Part shown: positions 43,489-51,961 of the stretch, piece by piece
Position numbering within the stretch: the stretch's first letter is position 1
Layout: every line of letters begins with the position of its first letter
Source of the DNA: CBDDFV01 sp965227335
GTDB taxonomy: Bacteria; Planctomycetota; Phycisphaerae; Phycisphaerales; SM1A02
NCBI GenBank assembly: GCA_965227335.1
Contig: CBDDFV010000001.1
Span: forward strand, 868,001-932,000
Reading direction: 5' to 3'
Length of the DNA stretch: 64,000 nucleotides
The notes under the pieces: model-generated
The model's database searches: none
What the model was told of the DNA's origin: nothing
What the model saw: the letters and a program-made list of their open reading frames with translations, nothing else
Made by a program: the position numbers and the translations under genes

Positions 43489-43777
43489 GGGGACATTTTG
43501 CGCCGTGCGTGGGGGACGCTGTGCGCGTGAGGGGATCCGTTGTCCGCGGGGGACATTTTGTGCTGTGCGTGTGAGGCGGTCCGTTGTCCGCGGGGGACAT
43601 TTTGCGCTGTGCGTGTGAGGCGGTCCGTTGTCCGCGGGCGGGGAGATTCTGCGCCGCGCGCGTGAGGCGGTCCGTTGTCCGCGGGCGGGGAGATTCTGCG
43701 CCGCGCGCGTGAGGCGGTCCGTTGTCCGCGGGCGGGGAGATTCTGCGCCGCGCGCGTGAGGCGGTCCGTTGTCCGCG
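43489..43777. repeat. Minisatellite of six direct repeats (60, 44, 44, 47, 47, 47 nt)
   Basis: Six head-to-tail units begin ggggacattttg or ggcggggagattctg and end cggtccgttgtccgcg. The three 47-nt units (43637-43683, 43684-43730, 43731-43777) are identical. The two 44-nt units (43549-43592, 43593-43636) differ at one base. The first (43489-43548) is longer and diverged. There are no unique spacers. The array runs into a perfect stem ccgcgggc-gga-gcccgcgg (43773-43791). It lies between two convergent genes, and unit lengths not divisible by three argue against coding. Confidence 0.9.
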
Positions 43778-43813
43778 GGCGGAGCCCGCGGCTTGGGGTG
43801 AATGCGGGATGGG

Positions 43814-43847
43814 AAAAAACAGCCCCCGGCCGAAGCCGGGGGCTGTT
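43814..43847 (-). terminator. Rho-independent terminator with UUCG tetraloop
   Basis: aacagcccccggc and gccgggggctgtt form a perfect 13-bp stem. On the minus strand the loop is TTCG closed by C-G, an exceptionally stable tetraloop, and the stem is followed by six T. It lies 54 nt after the stop of the four-repeat dockerin gene, whose transcript it should end. Confidence 0.9.
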
Positions 43848-43900
43848 CGTATCAAGGCAGGGTGGATGCTCGACCGGGGTCGAGCCTGTTCAGGCTGGGA

Positions 43901-46075
43901 TCAGCCGGAGCAGTTCCACTCGGCGAGCAGAGCCGCCAGATCGGCCGGGCCGAACGGGTTGTTCCACTGCGCCAGGAGCGACGCGAGGTCAGCCGCGTCG
44001 ACATCGCAGTCGCCGTCGAGGTCCCAGACGCAGGGGCAGCCGCCGCCCGCGTTGAGGGTGACCTCGTACTCGTTCGGGTCTTCACCACAGACGACGCCTT
44101 CGAAGATACCGGAACCGTCGGGGTTGCCGGCCGAGACGAAGACCACGTAGGTGCCCGGATCGAGCGTGGCGGAAGCCTGAGCGATGGGCTCGCAGCCGCC
44201 GGCCGCGCCGATCTCACCGAGGACGACCGGAGCACAGGTGTCGATGCCGCCGACGAGGAAGACCACGCCCGGGAACTCCGAGTTGAGGTCGACCGTGACG
44301 TCGGTGGTTTCGGTCACCGAGAACTGGAACCAGTCGGTGTCGCGGGAGCCGCCGTCAGCGAACGAGGTGCCGCAGACGGTTTCGCCGAACGCGATGGAGC
44401 CGAACGCGACCGGAGTCGAGTTGCAGCCGCCGTTGGTGTCCGCGCCGCAGGCTTCGCCTTCGTCGGTGCCGTTGCACACGATGTCGCACGGCGGGACGGG
44501 ATCGCCCAGCGTCAGCGTGACCTGGTAGTCCTTCTGATCGCTGGTGCAGGGCGTGCCTTCGAACTCCGCGGGAGCCACGAAGACGACGTACATGCCGGCG
44601 TCAAGGATGCCGCTGGCCGGAGCGATCGCTTCGCAGTTGTCCGAGGCGCCGGTGGCGCCGAGGACGACCGGGGCACAGGTGTCGATGCCGCCGACGAGGA
44701 AGACGACCGCGTTGAACTCGGCGACGAGATCGGCGGTCACCTGCGTATCGTTCTCGGTGACTTCGAAGATGTACCAGTCGGTGTCACGGGTGCCGCCATC
44801 CGCGAACGCGTCGCCGCAGATGGTTTCGCCGTCGGCGATGGCCCCGAAGACCGTCGGGGTGCTGTTGCAGCCGCCGTTGGTGTCGGCGCCGCAGTCTTCG
44901 CCTTCATCGCTGGCGCCGGCCGGGCACACGAGGTCGCACGGAGCGACGCACGGAGCGCACGAGAGCGACAGGACGTAGTCGTTGTTGCCGCCGCCGCAGG
45001 GCGCGCCTTCGAATTCCGCCGGAGCGACGAAGACGACGAAGTTACCCGGGCCGACTTCCGCGACCGCATCCGCGGTCGAGACGCAGTCCGCCGACGCGCC
45101 GGTCTGTCCGAGGACCACCGGGGCGCAGGTGTCGATGCCGCCGACGATGAAGCACACGCCGTTGAACTGCGACGTGAGGGTCGCGGTCAGTTCGGTGCAC
45201 TCGTCGAGGGTGATGAGGTACCAGTCGGTGTCGCGGGTGCCGCCATCAGCGAACGCGGTGCCGCAGATGGTGTCGCCGCACTCGATCGCGCCGAACACGG
45301 CCGGGGTGCTGTTGCAGCCGCCGTTGGTGTCCGTGCCGCAATCTTCACCCTCTTCGAGGGCGCCGGCGGGGCAGGGGAGTTCGCAACCGGGCTGACCGCA
45401 CAGTTCGAGCGCGAAACCAGCGCAGGTTTCGTCCCACTCGGTCTCGCAGCAGAACGGGTCAAGGTCGCACACGGTCGTGCAGCACACGACGTTGTCGCAA
45501 CCGGGGGTGCCGTTGCCTTCGAAGCAGTCGCCGGCGCCGGGACCGCACGAAGCCGGCGGGGGATCCACCGCTTCGCAGGTCAGGGTCACCGAGTACTCGT
45601 TGTTGCCGCCGCCGCAGGGGGCGCCTTCGAATTCCGCCGGAGCGACGAAGACGACGTAGTTGCCCGGATCGACCGTCGCGTTCGCGGGAATACCCGGCGT
45701 GCAGTCCGCCGAGTCACCCGTCGTGCCGAGGACGGCCGGGGCGCAGGTGTCGATGCCGCCCACGATGAACACGACGCCGCTGAACGCCGACGTCAGCGTC
45801 GCCGTCATTTCCGTCGTCTCGGTGATCTCGATCAGGAACCAGTCGGTGTCGCGCGAACCGCCGTCCGCGAACGCCGTGCCGCAGATGGTGTCGCCGCACG
45901 CGATCGAACCGAACGCGTTCGGCGTGGCGTTGCAGCCGCCGTTGGTGTCGGCGCCGCAGGCTTCGCCTTCATCGATACCGCCGGCGGGACACGGACAGCC
46001 GCCGCCGAACGCCGTTGAGGCGCTGAGGGCGACGGCCGTAAACAGGCCGACGCCAAGGGTCTTCACATCTCGCAT
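43901..46075 (-). CDS. Secreted four-repeat Cys-rich protein with dockerin-like tail
   Basis: This 724-aa protein has a signal peptide ending near residue 24 (STAFGG), then four copies of a ~135-aa module at 34-167, 240-373, 389-522 and 537-675. Each reads GEACGADTNGGCN, ICGTAFADGG, RDTDW, VVFLVGGIDTCAP, YVVFVAPAEFEG with conserved Cys. A disulfide module with CCTTVCDLDPFCCETEWDETC lies at 177-231. Residues 680-724 are a dockerin-like end (CVWDLDGDCDVDAADLASLL). The same module and tail occur once in the 3231-5216 protein. GGAGGAG lies 9 nt before the ATG. It is probably a surface or matrix protein stabilised by disulfides. Confidence 0.88.
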   Translation of the reverse strand: MRDVKTLGVGLFTAVALSASTAFGGGCPCPAGGIDEGEACGADTNGGCNATPNAFGSIACGDTICGTAFADGGSRDTDWFLIEITETTEMTATLTSAFSGVVFIVGGIDTCAPAVLGTTGDSADCTPGIPANATVDPGNYVVFVAPAEFEGAPCGGGNNEYSVTLTCEAVDPPPASCGPGAGDCFEGNGTPGCDNVVCCTTVCDLDPFCCETEWDETCAGFALELCGQPGCELPCPAGALEEGEDCGTDTNGGCNSTPAVFGAIECGDTICGTAFADGGTRDTDWYLITLDECTELTATLTSQFNGVCFIVGGIDTCAPVVLGQTGASADCVSTADAVAEVGPGNFVVFVAPAEFEGAPCGGGNNDYVLSLSCAPCVAPCDLVCPAGASDEGEDCGADTNGGCNSTPTVFGAIADGETICGDAFADGGTRDTDWYIFEVTENDTQVTADLVAEFNAVVFLVGGIDTCAPVVLGATGASDNCEAIAPASGILDAGMYVVFVAPAEFEGTPCTSDQKDYQVTLTLGDPVPPCDIVCNGTDEGEACGADTNGGCNSTPVAFGSIAFGETVCGTSFADGGSRDTDWFQFSVTETTDVTVDLNSEFPGVVFLVGGIDTCAPVVLGEIGAAGGCEPIAQASATLDPGTYVVFVSAGNPDGSGIFEGVVCGEDPNEYEVTLNAGGGCPCVWDLDGDCDVDAADLASLLAQWNNPFGPADLAALLAEWNCSG

Positions 46076-46257
46076 GGAACAGAACTCCTCCAAAGACAGA
46101 TATGGGGTATTGGGTCAGGACAGATTTTCCGCCGCACGCAAACGAACACTCGCCCGCGTGGACGTGAAAGTCGAATTCAGTTGTCGGTTCCGATCCGGGT
46201 GCGGCGCCCCCGCGCCGACGCGATCGATCACCTTTCTCTACTCCCTGGGACCAGACT

Positions 46258-46286
46258 ATCAAAGCCCGGCCCCGGAACGAAGTCAA
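46258..46286 (-). promoter_or_regulatory. Candidate promoter of the four-repeat dockerin gene
   Basis: On the minus strand TTGACT (46286-46281) precedes, by a 17-nt spacer, TTTGAT (46263-46258), with a fair -35 and a weak -10. The leader would be ~180 nt. This is the least GC-rich part of the gap, but the -10 match is poor. Confidence 0.35.
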
Positions 46287-46528
46287 TTCACCGGCCGTGC
46301 TTTCTGAAAACCACTGGTTCAGGCACAGCCAGGGCTATCGGAACGCCGCGAGCAGAACGCCCGCGAACCGCCCGCCCCGAGCCCCTCCGGCGGTCTGACA
46401 CCCGACGCGATCGCCGCGCATCATCACCGCTTCCGCTCTTCTGTACGCAGGAGAAAGCCCCGCGGTTGCGTCTCGCTGACCGAACCAGGCGTCCTCTCCC
46501 GCGGCCAGGGCGGGATGGCCTCTTTCGC
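46287..46528. other. Intergenic stretch without recognised genes
   Basis: Part of the 453-nt space between two minus-strand dockerin genes. Apart from the candidate promoter at 46258-46286 I see no RNA gene, repeat, T-run terminator or coding frame with plausible codon bias. Confidence 0.5.
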
Positions 46529-47200
46529 CTAACTTGTCCAGGCTGCCAGCAGCAACGCCAGGTCCGCTGCGTCCACGACGCCGTCAAGATTCAGATCCGC
46601 GGCCCCCGCGCCGCCCCACTGGCTCAGCAGAATGGCCAGATCCGAGGCCCCGACCGAGCCGTCGCCGTCGAGATCCGGCGACGGGGCCGTGATCCCGTCG
46701 ACCGAGATCGACAGCACCAGACGCACCTCTTCGAGCTGCACCGTCTGCACGCCGAAGGGGAAGCCGAGGTCCACCTCGACCGTACCCAGCACGACATTCG
46801 TCGCGGACGCGTCGCCAAAGCCGTTGGCGTCAAGACCGATCGACAGGTCCGCCGCGATCGCGACCGGCTCCGGCGGCTCCGGGAAGACGATCGGCTGGTT
46901 GATCAGCGTCACCGGCGCCGGACCCGCCGCCTCGCCGCCCCCCGTCAGCAGACGCGGCGGGATCTCGCCCGTCACATCGATCGGGCCGAACTCGATGCCG
47001 ATGAAGCTCACGACCACCTCGACCAGCTGGATCTCGTAGGTCGCGAGAAAGCTCGTCGAGGCGGGATCCACCGCCGTGGGGGACATCCAGAAGATGTCCT
47101 CGCCGGCCGTGGTCTCGTCGAAAAGCCACGTCGCATCGCCCGCCGGCGCGGCGCCCGCGAGGAGCATCGCCGCCGTCACGCCCAGGGTCGCTTGTTTCAT
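46529..47200 (-). CDS. Secreted protein with classical two-loop dockerin
   Basis: This 223-aa exported protein has a signal peptide MKQATLGVTAAMLLAGAAPAG. A beta-rich body (residues ~22-175) without cysteines matches nothing I know. The C-terminus (~176-223) is a dockerin type I-like domain with two calcium loops, DLDGDGSVGASDLAILL and DLNLDGVVDAADLALLL. Unlike the two Cys-rich paralogues, both loops are intact here. GGAG precedes the ATG at 47200. It follows tsf on the same strand but is separated from it by a terminator. Confidence 0.85.
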   Translation of the reverse strand: MKQATLGVTAAMLLAGAAPAGDATWLFDETTAGEDIFWMSPTAVDPASTSFLATYEIQLVEVVVSFIGIEFGPIDVTGEIPPRLLTGGGEAAGPAPVTLINQPIVFPEPPEPVAIAADLSIGLDANGFGDASATNVVLGTVEVDLGFPFGVQTVQLEEVRLVLSISVDGITAPSPDLDGDGSVGASDLAILLSQWGGAGAADLNLDGVVDAADLALLLAAWTS

Positions 47201-47304
47201 CGTCCGTCTCCTTCCGTCCATCCCGTGCCTCGCGACGCCGACCGTCGACCGCCGCCCGACGCCATCGTACGGGGCGCCCGGCTTGATCGGGACCCCAAAC
47301 ACGT

Positions 47305-47336
47305 AAAAACGCCCGCACGCCGAAGCGCACGGGCGT
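47305..47336 (-). terminator. Rho-independent terminator after tsf
   Basis: On the minus strand acgcccg/cgggcgt arms enclose a partly paired inner stem capped by TTCG, followed by five T. It begins 31 nt after the tsf stop and separates the rpsB-tsf operon from the dockerin gene. Confidence 0.8.
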
Positions 47337-47366
47337 CGATTCACAATCGCGAATGGACCGCCGCGG

Positions 47367-48161
47367 TCAGGCGCCCAGCGTGTACCGCACGAACTTGACG
47401 ACCTTCGCGTCGCCCAGGGCATCCTTGACCGTCCGGGTCTCGTCAAGCACGTACTTCTGGTTCACGAGCGTGTTTTCCTCGAAGTACTTTCGGACCTTGC
47501 CGTCGGCGATCTTGCCGGCGATCTCGTCGTTCTTGCCCGACGCCTTCGCCTCTTCGATGGCGTCGGCGCGGATCTGTTCGACTTTCGACGCATCGACGTC
47601 GTCCTCGTCCACGCCCGCCGGATCGTGGAAGACGATGTGCTGGCACACGCCCTTGAGCGTGTCCTCATCCGCGTCGCCCTCGATCTGCACGATCGCCGCC
47701 CGCTTGCCGTCATGGTGCAGGTACATGCCGAACGCGCCGCCCTCGAGCTTCTCACCCCGGGCGAAGTTCACGTTCTCGCCGGTCGAGATGCGGAGATCGT
47801 CGATCGCCTTCGTCATCTCGTCGTTCGGCTCGATATCGCCCGCGGCCAGGCCCACCGCGATGCCCGCGACCTTCTCAACCATCTCCACGAAGTTGTCGTT
47901 CTTCGCAGTGAAGTCGGATTCGGTGCGGACCTCGACGATCGCGGCGTGGTCGCCGTTGATCACGATGCCGACCCGGCCTTCGCCGGTCGCCCGCTCGGTG
48001 CGGGTGTCCATCTTGCCCTTCAGCTTCTCGCGCATGAACTGCTCGGCGGCTTCGATGTCGCCGTTGGTTTCGGTGAGCGCTTTCTTGCACTCGAGCATGC
48101 CGAGACCGGTCTTCTGGCGAAGGGTCATCACGTCTTTGGCGGTAAAGGTGCTCACAGTCAC
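47367..48161 (-). CDS. tsf: Translation elongation factor Ts
   Basis: This 264-aa protein is the guanine-nucleotide exchange factor for EF-Tu. The N-terminal UBA-like domain has MTLRQKTGLGMLECKKALTETNGDIEAA, followed by VGIVINGDHAAIVEVRTESDFTAKNDNF, the core that contacts EF-Tu, and a dimerisation region. It is slightly shorter than the E. coli protein (283 aa). It starts at GTG 48161 with GGAG 5 nt upstream; a second GTG two codons later is possible. It follows rpsB in the canonical order. Confidence 0.95.
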   Translation of the reverse strand: MTVSTFTAKDVMTLRQKTGLGMLECKKALTETNGDIEAAEQFMREKLKGKMDTRTERATGEGRVGIVINGDHAAIVEVRTESDFTAKNDNFVEMVEKVAGIAVGLAAGDIEPNDEMTKAIDDLRISTGENVNFARGEKLEGGAFGMYLHHDGKRAAIVQIEGDADEDTLKGVCQHIVFHDPAGVDEDDVDASKVEQIRADAIEEAKASGKNDEIAGKIADGKVRKYFEENTLVNQKYVLDETRTVKDALGDAKVVKFVRYTLGA

Positions 48162-48259
48162 AGGATCTCCATCAGTCGGCGCCGTTCCAGAGCGGAAATG
48201 AACGCCGGGTCGGCGGCCGCGCCACAGGCCCGCCGGCGTCTTGAGTCAGATGCAATGAG

Positions 48260-48282
48260 CGCGCGTCCGATTCGGACGCGCG
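48260..48282 (-). other. Intercistronic hairpin between rpsB and tsf
   Basis: cgcgcgtccg and cggacgcgcg form a perfect 10-bp stem with the 3-nt loop att, 25 nt after the rpsB stop. There is no T-run on the minus strand. It may modulate the rpsB/tsf ratio by pausing, partial termination or processing. Confidence 0.5.
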
Positions 48283-48306
48283 ACGATTCGGATCACGGGG
48301 CGACGA

Positions 48307-49197
48307 TCACGCGTCGTTGGACTTCGCGCCGTTCGAGTCGCCGTCGCCGCCGCCGGCGTCATCGCCGCCCTTGGCGTCGTCGGCGCGGAACTGCGAGCGG
48401 CTCGAACGCCGCCGTCCGCCGCCGTCCTGGTCGGCGCCCTCGGACGAGGCCTGACGACCGGACTTGCCGTCCGACACCGCCGCGCAGAGTTCGCGGATGA
48501 TGACGTCGATCGACCGCATGGAGTCGTCGTTGCCGGGGATCGGGATGTCGGCGAGGGCGGGATCGCCGTCGGTGTCGATGAGGCACACGGTCGGGATGTT
48601 CAGCGACTTCGCTTCGCGGACCGCGTTGATCTCGCGGAGCACGTCGACGATCACCAGCGCGCCGGGCAGCTTGTTCATGTTGCGCACGCCGTCGAGGTTG
48701 CGGGTGATCTTCCGCTTCTCCCGCAGCAGCTGCGCCGTCATCTTCTTCGAGTAGGTCTCGATCTCGCCCGACTCGACCAGCTTCTCGAGTTCGTCGAGAC
48801 GCTTGAGCCGCTCACGGATCGTGCGGAAGTTGGTCAGCGTGCCGCCGAGCCAGCGTTCCGTGACCCACGGCATCCGGACGTCGGTCGCGTACTGCTGGAT
48901 GGCGCCGCGAGCCTGACGCTTGGTGCCGACGAAGCAGACGTCCTTGCCGCTCGCGACGACCTTGGTGAGGAATCGCTTGGCGAGCAGGAGACCCTTGACG
49001 GTCTCGCGGATGTCGATGATGTGAATCTTGTTGCGGACGCCGTAGATGTACGGCGCCATCTTCGGGTTCCAGCCCGACTGGCGCTGGCCGAAGTGAATGC
49101 CGGCCTCGATCAGGTCCTGCACGAGGTCGGCGCCGGAAGCCGCCGCGGCGGGCGGGGTCGCGCCGGGGGTGGCGCTGGGGGTCGCGGTGGACGACAT
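48307..49197 (-). CDS. rpsB: 30S ribosomal protein S2
   Basis: This 296-aa protein has the S2 core: LIEAGIHFGQRQSGWNPKMAPYI near residue 30, VCFVGTKRQARGAIQQYA, RWLGGTLTNFRTI, and CLIDTDGDPALADIPIPGNDDS near the end. Residues ~250-296 form a low-complexity Ser/Gly/Asp tail (GGDDAGGGDGDS) beyond the ordinary end at ~245. The N-terminal ~20 residues are an Ala/Pro/Thr extension. GGAAGGAG precedes the ATG. It is first of the rpsB-tsf operon. Confidence 0.96.
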   Translation of the reverse strand: MSSTATPSATPGATPPAAAASGADLVQDLIEAGIHFGQRQSGWNPKMAPYIYGVRNKIHIIDIRETVKGLLLAKRFLTKVVASGKDVCFVGTKRQARGAIQQYATDVRMPWVTERWLGGTLTNFRTIRERLKRLDELEKLVESGEIETYSKKMTAQLLREKRKITRNLDGVRNMNKLPGALVIVDVLREINAVREAKSLNIPTVCLIDTDGDPALADIPIPGNDDSMRSIDVIIRELCAAVSDGKSGRQASSEGADQDGGGRRRSSRSQFRADDAKGGDDAGGGDGDSNGAKSNDA

Positions 49198-49390
49198 GCG
49201 TCGTCTCCTTCCAGGGGCAGCGTCGCACGCACGATTCCGGGGCAGTCACACGCGGCACGAAGCCGGGTCGGGGTGCGTCTCACGCTTGGGGTCGACGGCC
49301 GAAGCCGCCGGAAATCAGGGTTCACGCGAGGCCGGACCTGCCCGATCCGCCTCGAATCCCACTTCGGAGCCATTCCGAGGCGAGCCGCGT

Positions 49391-49418
49391 AGTGTAGCGG
49401 ACGGCCGTGAGGGGTCAA
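49391..49418 (-). promoter_or_regulatory. Sigma-70-type promoter of rpsB-tsf
   Basis: On the minus strand TTGACC (49418-49413, 5/6), a 16-nt spacer and TACACT (49396-49391, 4/6) form a good housekeeping promoter. The 5' leader to the rpsB ATG would be ~190 nt, long enough for S2 autoregulation as known for rpsB in other bacteria. Confidence 0.65.
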
Positions 49419-49699
49419 ATCGGGGGGCCTCCGGCTGACCGGCGTCGCGCCGCCCGAGGCCGTTCGTCATCGGTGGGACCCTCCGGCCCCCCGAGCCCCC
49501 CCCGCCGGACCGTATGTCCACGCCTCTCGATCAGCAATGGCTCGCCCCAGCCCGCTGGAGGCCATCGACAACCTCCGGATCGCCACTATCCAAGGATGCC
49601 GCGTGCAGCCTCGGAAGCAAGGCTTTTGTCGGGGTTTGTACGGGTTCAGGTCGATCTTGTCCTGGTGCAGCGAGGCAAGCTCGGCGCCGACCGCCGCCC
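49419..49699. other. Intergenic stretch without recognised genes
   Basis: This space between the rpsB promoter and the pyrC stop has no T-run terminator, tRNA-like fold or coding frame I can support. A short C-run (49487-49502) lies inside it. Confidence 0.5.
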
Positions 49700-51052
49700 T
49701 CAGCCCGCCGCGACCCGCTCGCCCGCCGGCTGCGCCTTGATCTCGCCGCCCACGATCGTCGCCGTCGCGCGGCCCCGCACCGTCCACCCGTGGAACGGAC
49801 AGTTCCGCGCCGTCGACTTGAACTCATTCACGTCGATCGTCCACTCGACCTCCGGGTCGATCACCGTGACGTCCGCGACGCCGCCCACCTCGAGAAGGCC
49901 GATGCCGCACGCGTCCAGACCCACCAGCCGCGCGGGCTCGATCGTCATCATCGCCACCAGCCGAGGCCAGTCGATCACGCCGTCATCCACCAGCGCCTTC
50001 ACATAGAGCGGCAGCGCGCACTCGACGCCGACGATCCCGAACGGCGCCGACGTGAAGTCGAGCGCCTTCTTCTCCTCGGGATGCGGCGCGTGGTCCGTCG
50101 CCAGCACCGTGATCACCCCCGACGCCACGCCTTCCTTCAACTGCGCAATGTCCCGCGCCGTGCGCAGCGGCGGATTCATCTTCGCGTTCGTGTCGTAGTT
50201 CAGGCACGCCTCGTCCGTCAGCAGCAGATGGTGCGGCGAGACCTCGCCCGTCACCGGCAATCCCGCCTGCTGCGCCCGCGCGAGAATCTCCACCGAGCCG
50301 CCGCTGCTCAGGTGCTGCGCGTGGTACTTGCAGCCGATGTCCCGATTAAGGCGCACATCGCGCTCGATGATCACTTCCTCCGCCGCGGCGGGCCAGCCGC
50401 CCAGCCCGAGCCGCGCCGAGACGGCGCCGGCGTTCATCACGCCGCCTCGCGTCATCGTCGGCTCCTGACAATGCTGCATGAAGGAGCGTCCGGTCGCCTT
50501 CACGGTCTGCAGCACCTTCGACATCATCCCCGCATCCGCCACGACGTCGCCGTCATCGGAGAACGCCACGGCGCCCGCGTCGGCCATGGCGAGGATCTCG
50601 GCGAGTTGTTCGCCCTTGCGTCCGACGGTCGCGCACCCGACGGCGAAGACGCGGGCGTGGTCGGCCTGTTCGCCACGCGTACGCACGAAGTCGATCATCG
50701 CCGACGTATCCAGGGCCGGCGTCGTGTTCGGCATGCAGCAGACGGTCGTGAAACCGCCCTGAACGGCCGCTTCGGAACCCGCCGCGATGGTTTCGCGGTG
50801 CGCGCCGCCGTGTGGTTCGCGGAAGTGGACGTGGATGTCGAGGAGTCCCGGCGTGACGAGGCAGCCCTCGGCGTCGATCGTGCGCGCGTCCGAGGGCGCG
50901 TCGAGGGTCGGGCCAATGGCGTCGACACGTCCGTTGATCAAAAGGACATCGGCGGTCGCGTCGTGACCCGAAGCCGGATCAAGGACGCGACCGCCGCGAA
51001 TGAGCAGGGGGGTGGTGTCGTGGTCTGTCCGAGCGGTTTCGACGCGGGTCAT
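49700..51052 (-). CDS. pyrC: Dihydroorotase
   Basis: This 450-aa amidohydrolase closes carbamoyl-aspartate to dihydroorotate in pyrimidine synthesis. Metal ligands and signatures: GLLDIHVHFREPHGGAHRE (HxH plus Arg), TVCCMPNTTPALD, FMQHCQEPTM, GEVSPHHLLLTD and VLATDHAPHPEEKK. The Gly after REP in the usual HFREPG is His here. It is a type I (PyrC-long) enzyme by length, with an N-terminal composite beta domain starting LLIRGGRVLDPASG. No carboxylated Lys is obvious, as in several type I members. It is 30 nt downstream of the pseudopilin-like gene. Confidence 0.94.
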   Translation of the reverse strand: MTRVETARTDHDTTPLLIRGGRVLDPASGHDATADVLLINGRVDAIGPTLDAPSDARTIDAEGCLVTPGLLDIHVHFREPHGGAHRETIAAGSEAAVQGGFTTVCCMPNTTPALDTSAMIDFVRTRGEQADHARVFAVGCATVGRKGEQLAEILAMADAGAVAFSDDGDVVADAGMMSKVLQTVKATGRSFMQHCQEPTMTRGGVMNAGAVSARLGLGGWPAAAEEVIIERDVRLNRDIGCKYHAQHLSSGGSVEILARAQQAGLPVTGEVSPHHLLLTDEACLNYDTNAKMNPPLRTARDIAQLKEGVASGVITVLATDHAPHPEEKKALDFTSAPFGIVGVECALPLYVKALVDDGVIDWPRLVAMMTIEPARLVGLDACGIGLLEVGGVADVTVIDPEVEWTIDVNEFKSTARNCPFHGWTVRGRATATIVGGEIKAQPAGERVAAG

Positions 51053-51082
51053 GGCCGCATCGTACCCGATCGGACGGTCGGC

Positions 51083-51961
51083 TCAGCGGCCGTCCGCGAC
51101 TGCCTCGCCATCGCCGTCGAGTTCGATGACGGCGTTGGGTTCGGTCTGCTGTCTCGCTTCGAGTTCCGCCACGAGGGCGCGAAGGCGGGCGAGTTCAGCT
51201 TCCGCGGCCGCGTATTCATGGGCGATGCCCTGGGGCTGGCCCTGGGTGCGGATGACGACGTTCCGGCCGTCACAGGCGGCCCAGTCGCAGTCAGCCCAGA
51301 CGCCCTGGCCCTGCCACTGGGCGAAGCCGCCCTGACGCTCGAAGTCCTCCATCTGTCGGCCGAACGACTCCATGGCCATTTCCCAGGTGCGATCGAGCGT
51401 GGTCAGACGAATGTCGTCGTGGGTGTCGAATTCGCCGTCTTCGCCGGCGGAAACGATGTCGAACGGCGGGTCGCTGTCGGGGGCCGCGACGAGGGCGTAC
51501 GCGTGGCCCCACGGGTCCAGACGCGTGGAGCGGTTGAGGTCGAGGTCATCGAGCGTCGTCGGCGCGGCGTGGTGTTCCGACTCGTACTGCTGAATTGCCA
51601 TCATCGTCCGGGCCATGTCGCTGGTGAGTTCCAGCGGCTCCGGCTGGAACAGCATGAACATGCCGCCCATCACCGCCACGATCGCGGCGCCAAGCACGCC
51701 CACCGCCAGCACGATCCCCAACGCCGCGGCGACCCAGACCAGGCTGCCGACGAAGCCGAGGAGCAGACCGAACACCGCGAAGCCGCGCGGCGCCCGTCCG
51801 AGCGCGATCAGGCCCAGCAGCAGGGCGATCGGCGACAGCAGCCCGCCGGTCATCAGGCCCAGCAGACCGATCACGAACGAGGCGACGCCCAGTCCGTTCG
51901 AACGCGGGACCGCGATCATCTGCGGGTACATGGGCATCTGCGGCATCGGTTGAGCGCTCAT
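51083..51961 (-). CDS. DUF4190-like membrane protein fused to a GspG-like domain
   Basis: This 292-aa protein has a Met/Pro/Gln-rich N-terminus, then two or three TM helices (~23-55, 60-105) with the GLLSPIALLLGLIALGRAPRG pattern of DUF4190 proteins. The C-terminal soluble half contains ARTMMAIQQYESEHHAAPTT and DPWGHAYAL...SAGEDGEFDTHDDI, which resembles the calcium-binding C-terminus of the major pseudopilin GspG. The end is a Glu/Ala coiled-coil (AEAELARLRALVAELEARQ). The function is unknown. GGAG precedes the ATG at 51961. It is upstream of pyrC and probably co-transcribed. Confidence 0.75.
   Translation of the reverse strand: MSAQPMPQMPMYPQMIAVPRSNGLGVASFVIGLLGLMTGGLLSPIALLLGLIALGRAPRGFAVFGLLLGFVGSLVWVAAALGIVLAVGVLGAAIVAVMGGMFMLFQPEPLELTSDMARTMMAIQQYESEHHAAPTTLDDLDLNRSTRLDPWGHAYALVAAPDSDPPFDIVSAGEDGEFDTHDDIRLTTLDRTWEMAMESFGRQMEDFERQGGFAQWQGQGVWADCDWAACDGRNVVIRTQGQPQGIAHEYAAAEAELARLRALVAELEARQQTEPNAVIELDGDGEAVADGR

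Noticed and set aside
43489..43777. Possible CRISPR array
   Set aside because: Repeats are directly adjacent with no unique spacers, unit lengths vary from 44 to 60 nt, and no cas genes are present.
43675..44150. Short plus-strand frames across the minisatellite encoding repeated RFCAARVRRS-like peptides
   Set aside because: The 47-nt unit shifts frame at every copy, starts are not preceded by ribosome sites, and the frames run into the antisense of the dockerin gene.
49560..49700. Possible tRNA-like or small RNA sequence around a gggttcagg box
   Set aside because: No matching acceptor, D or anticodon arms could be drawn around it.
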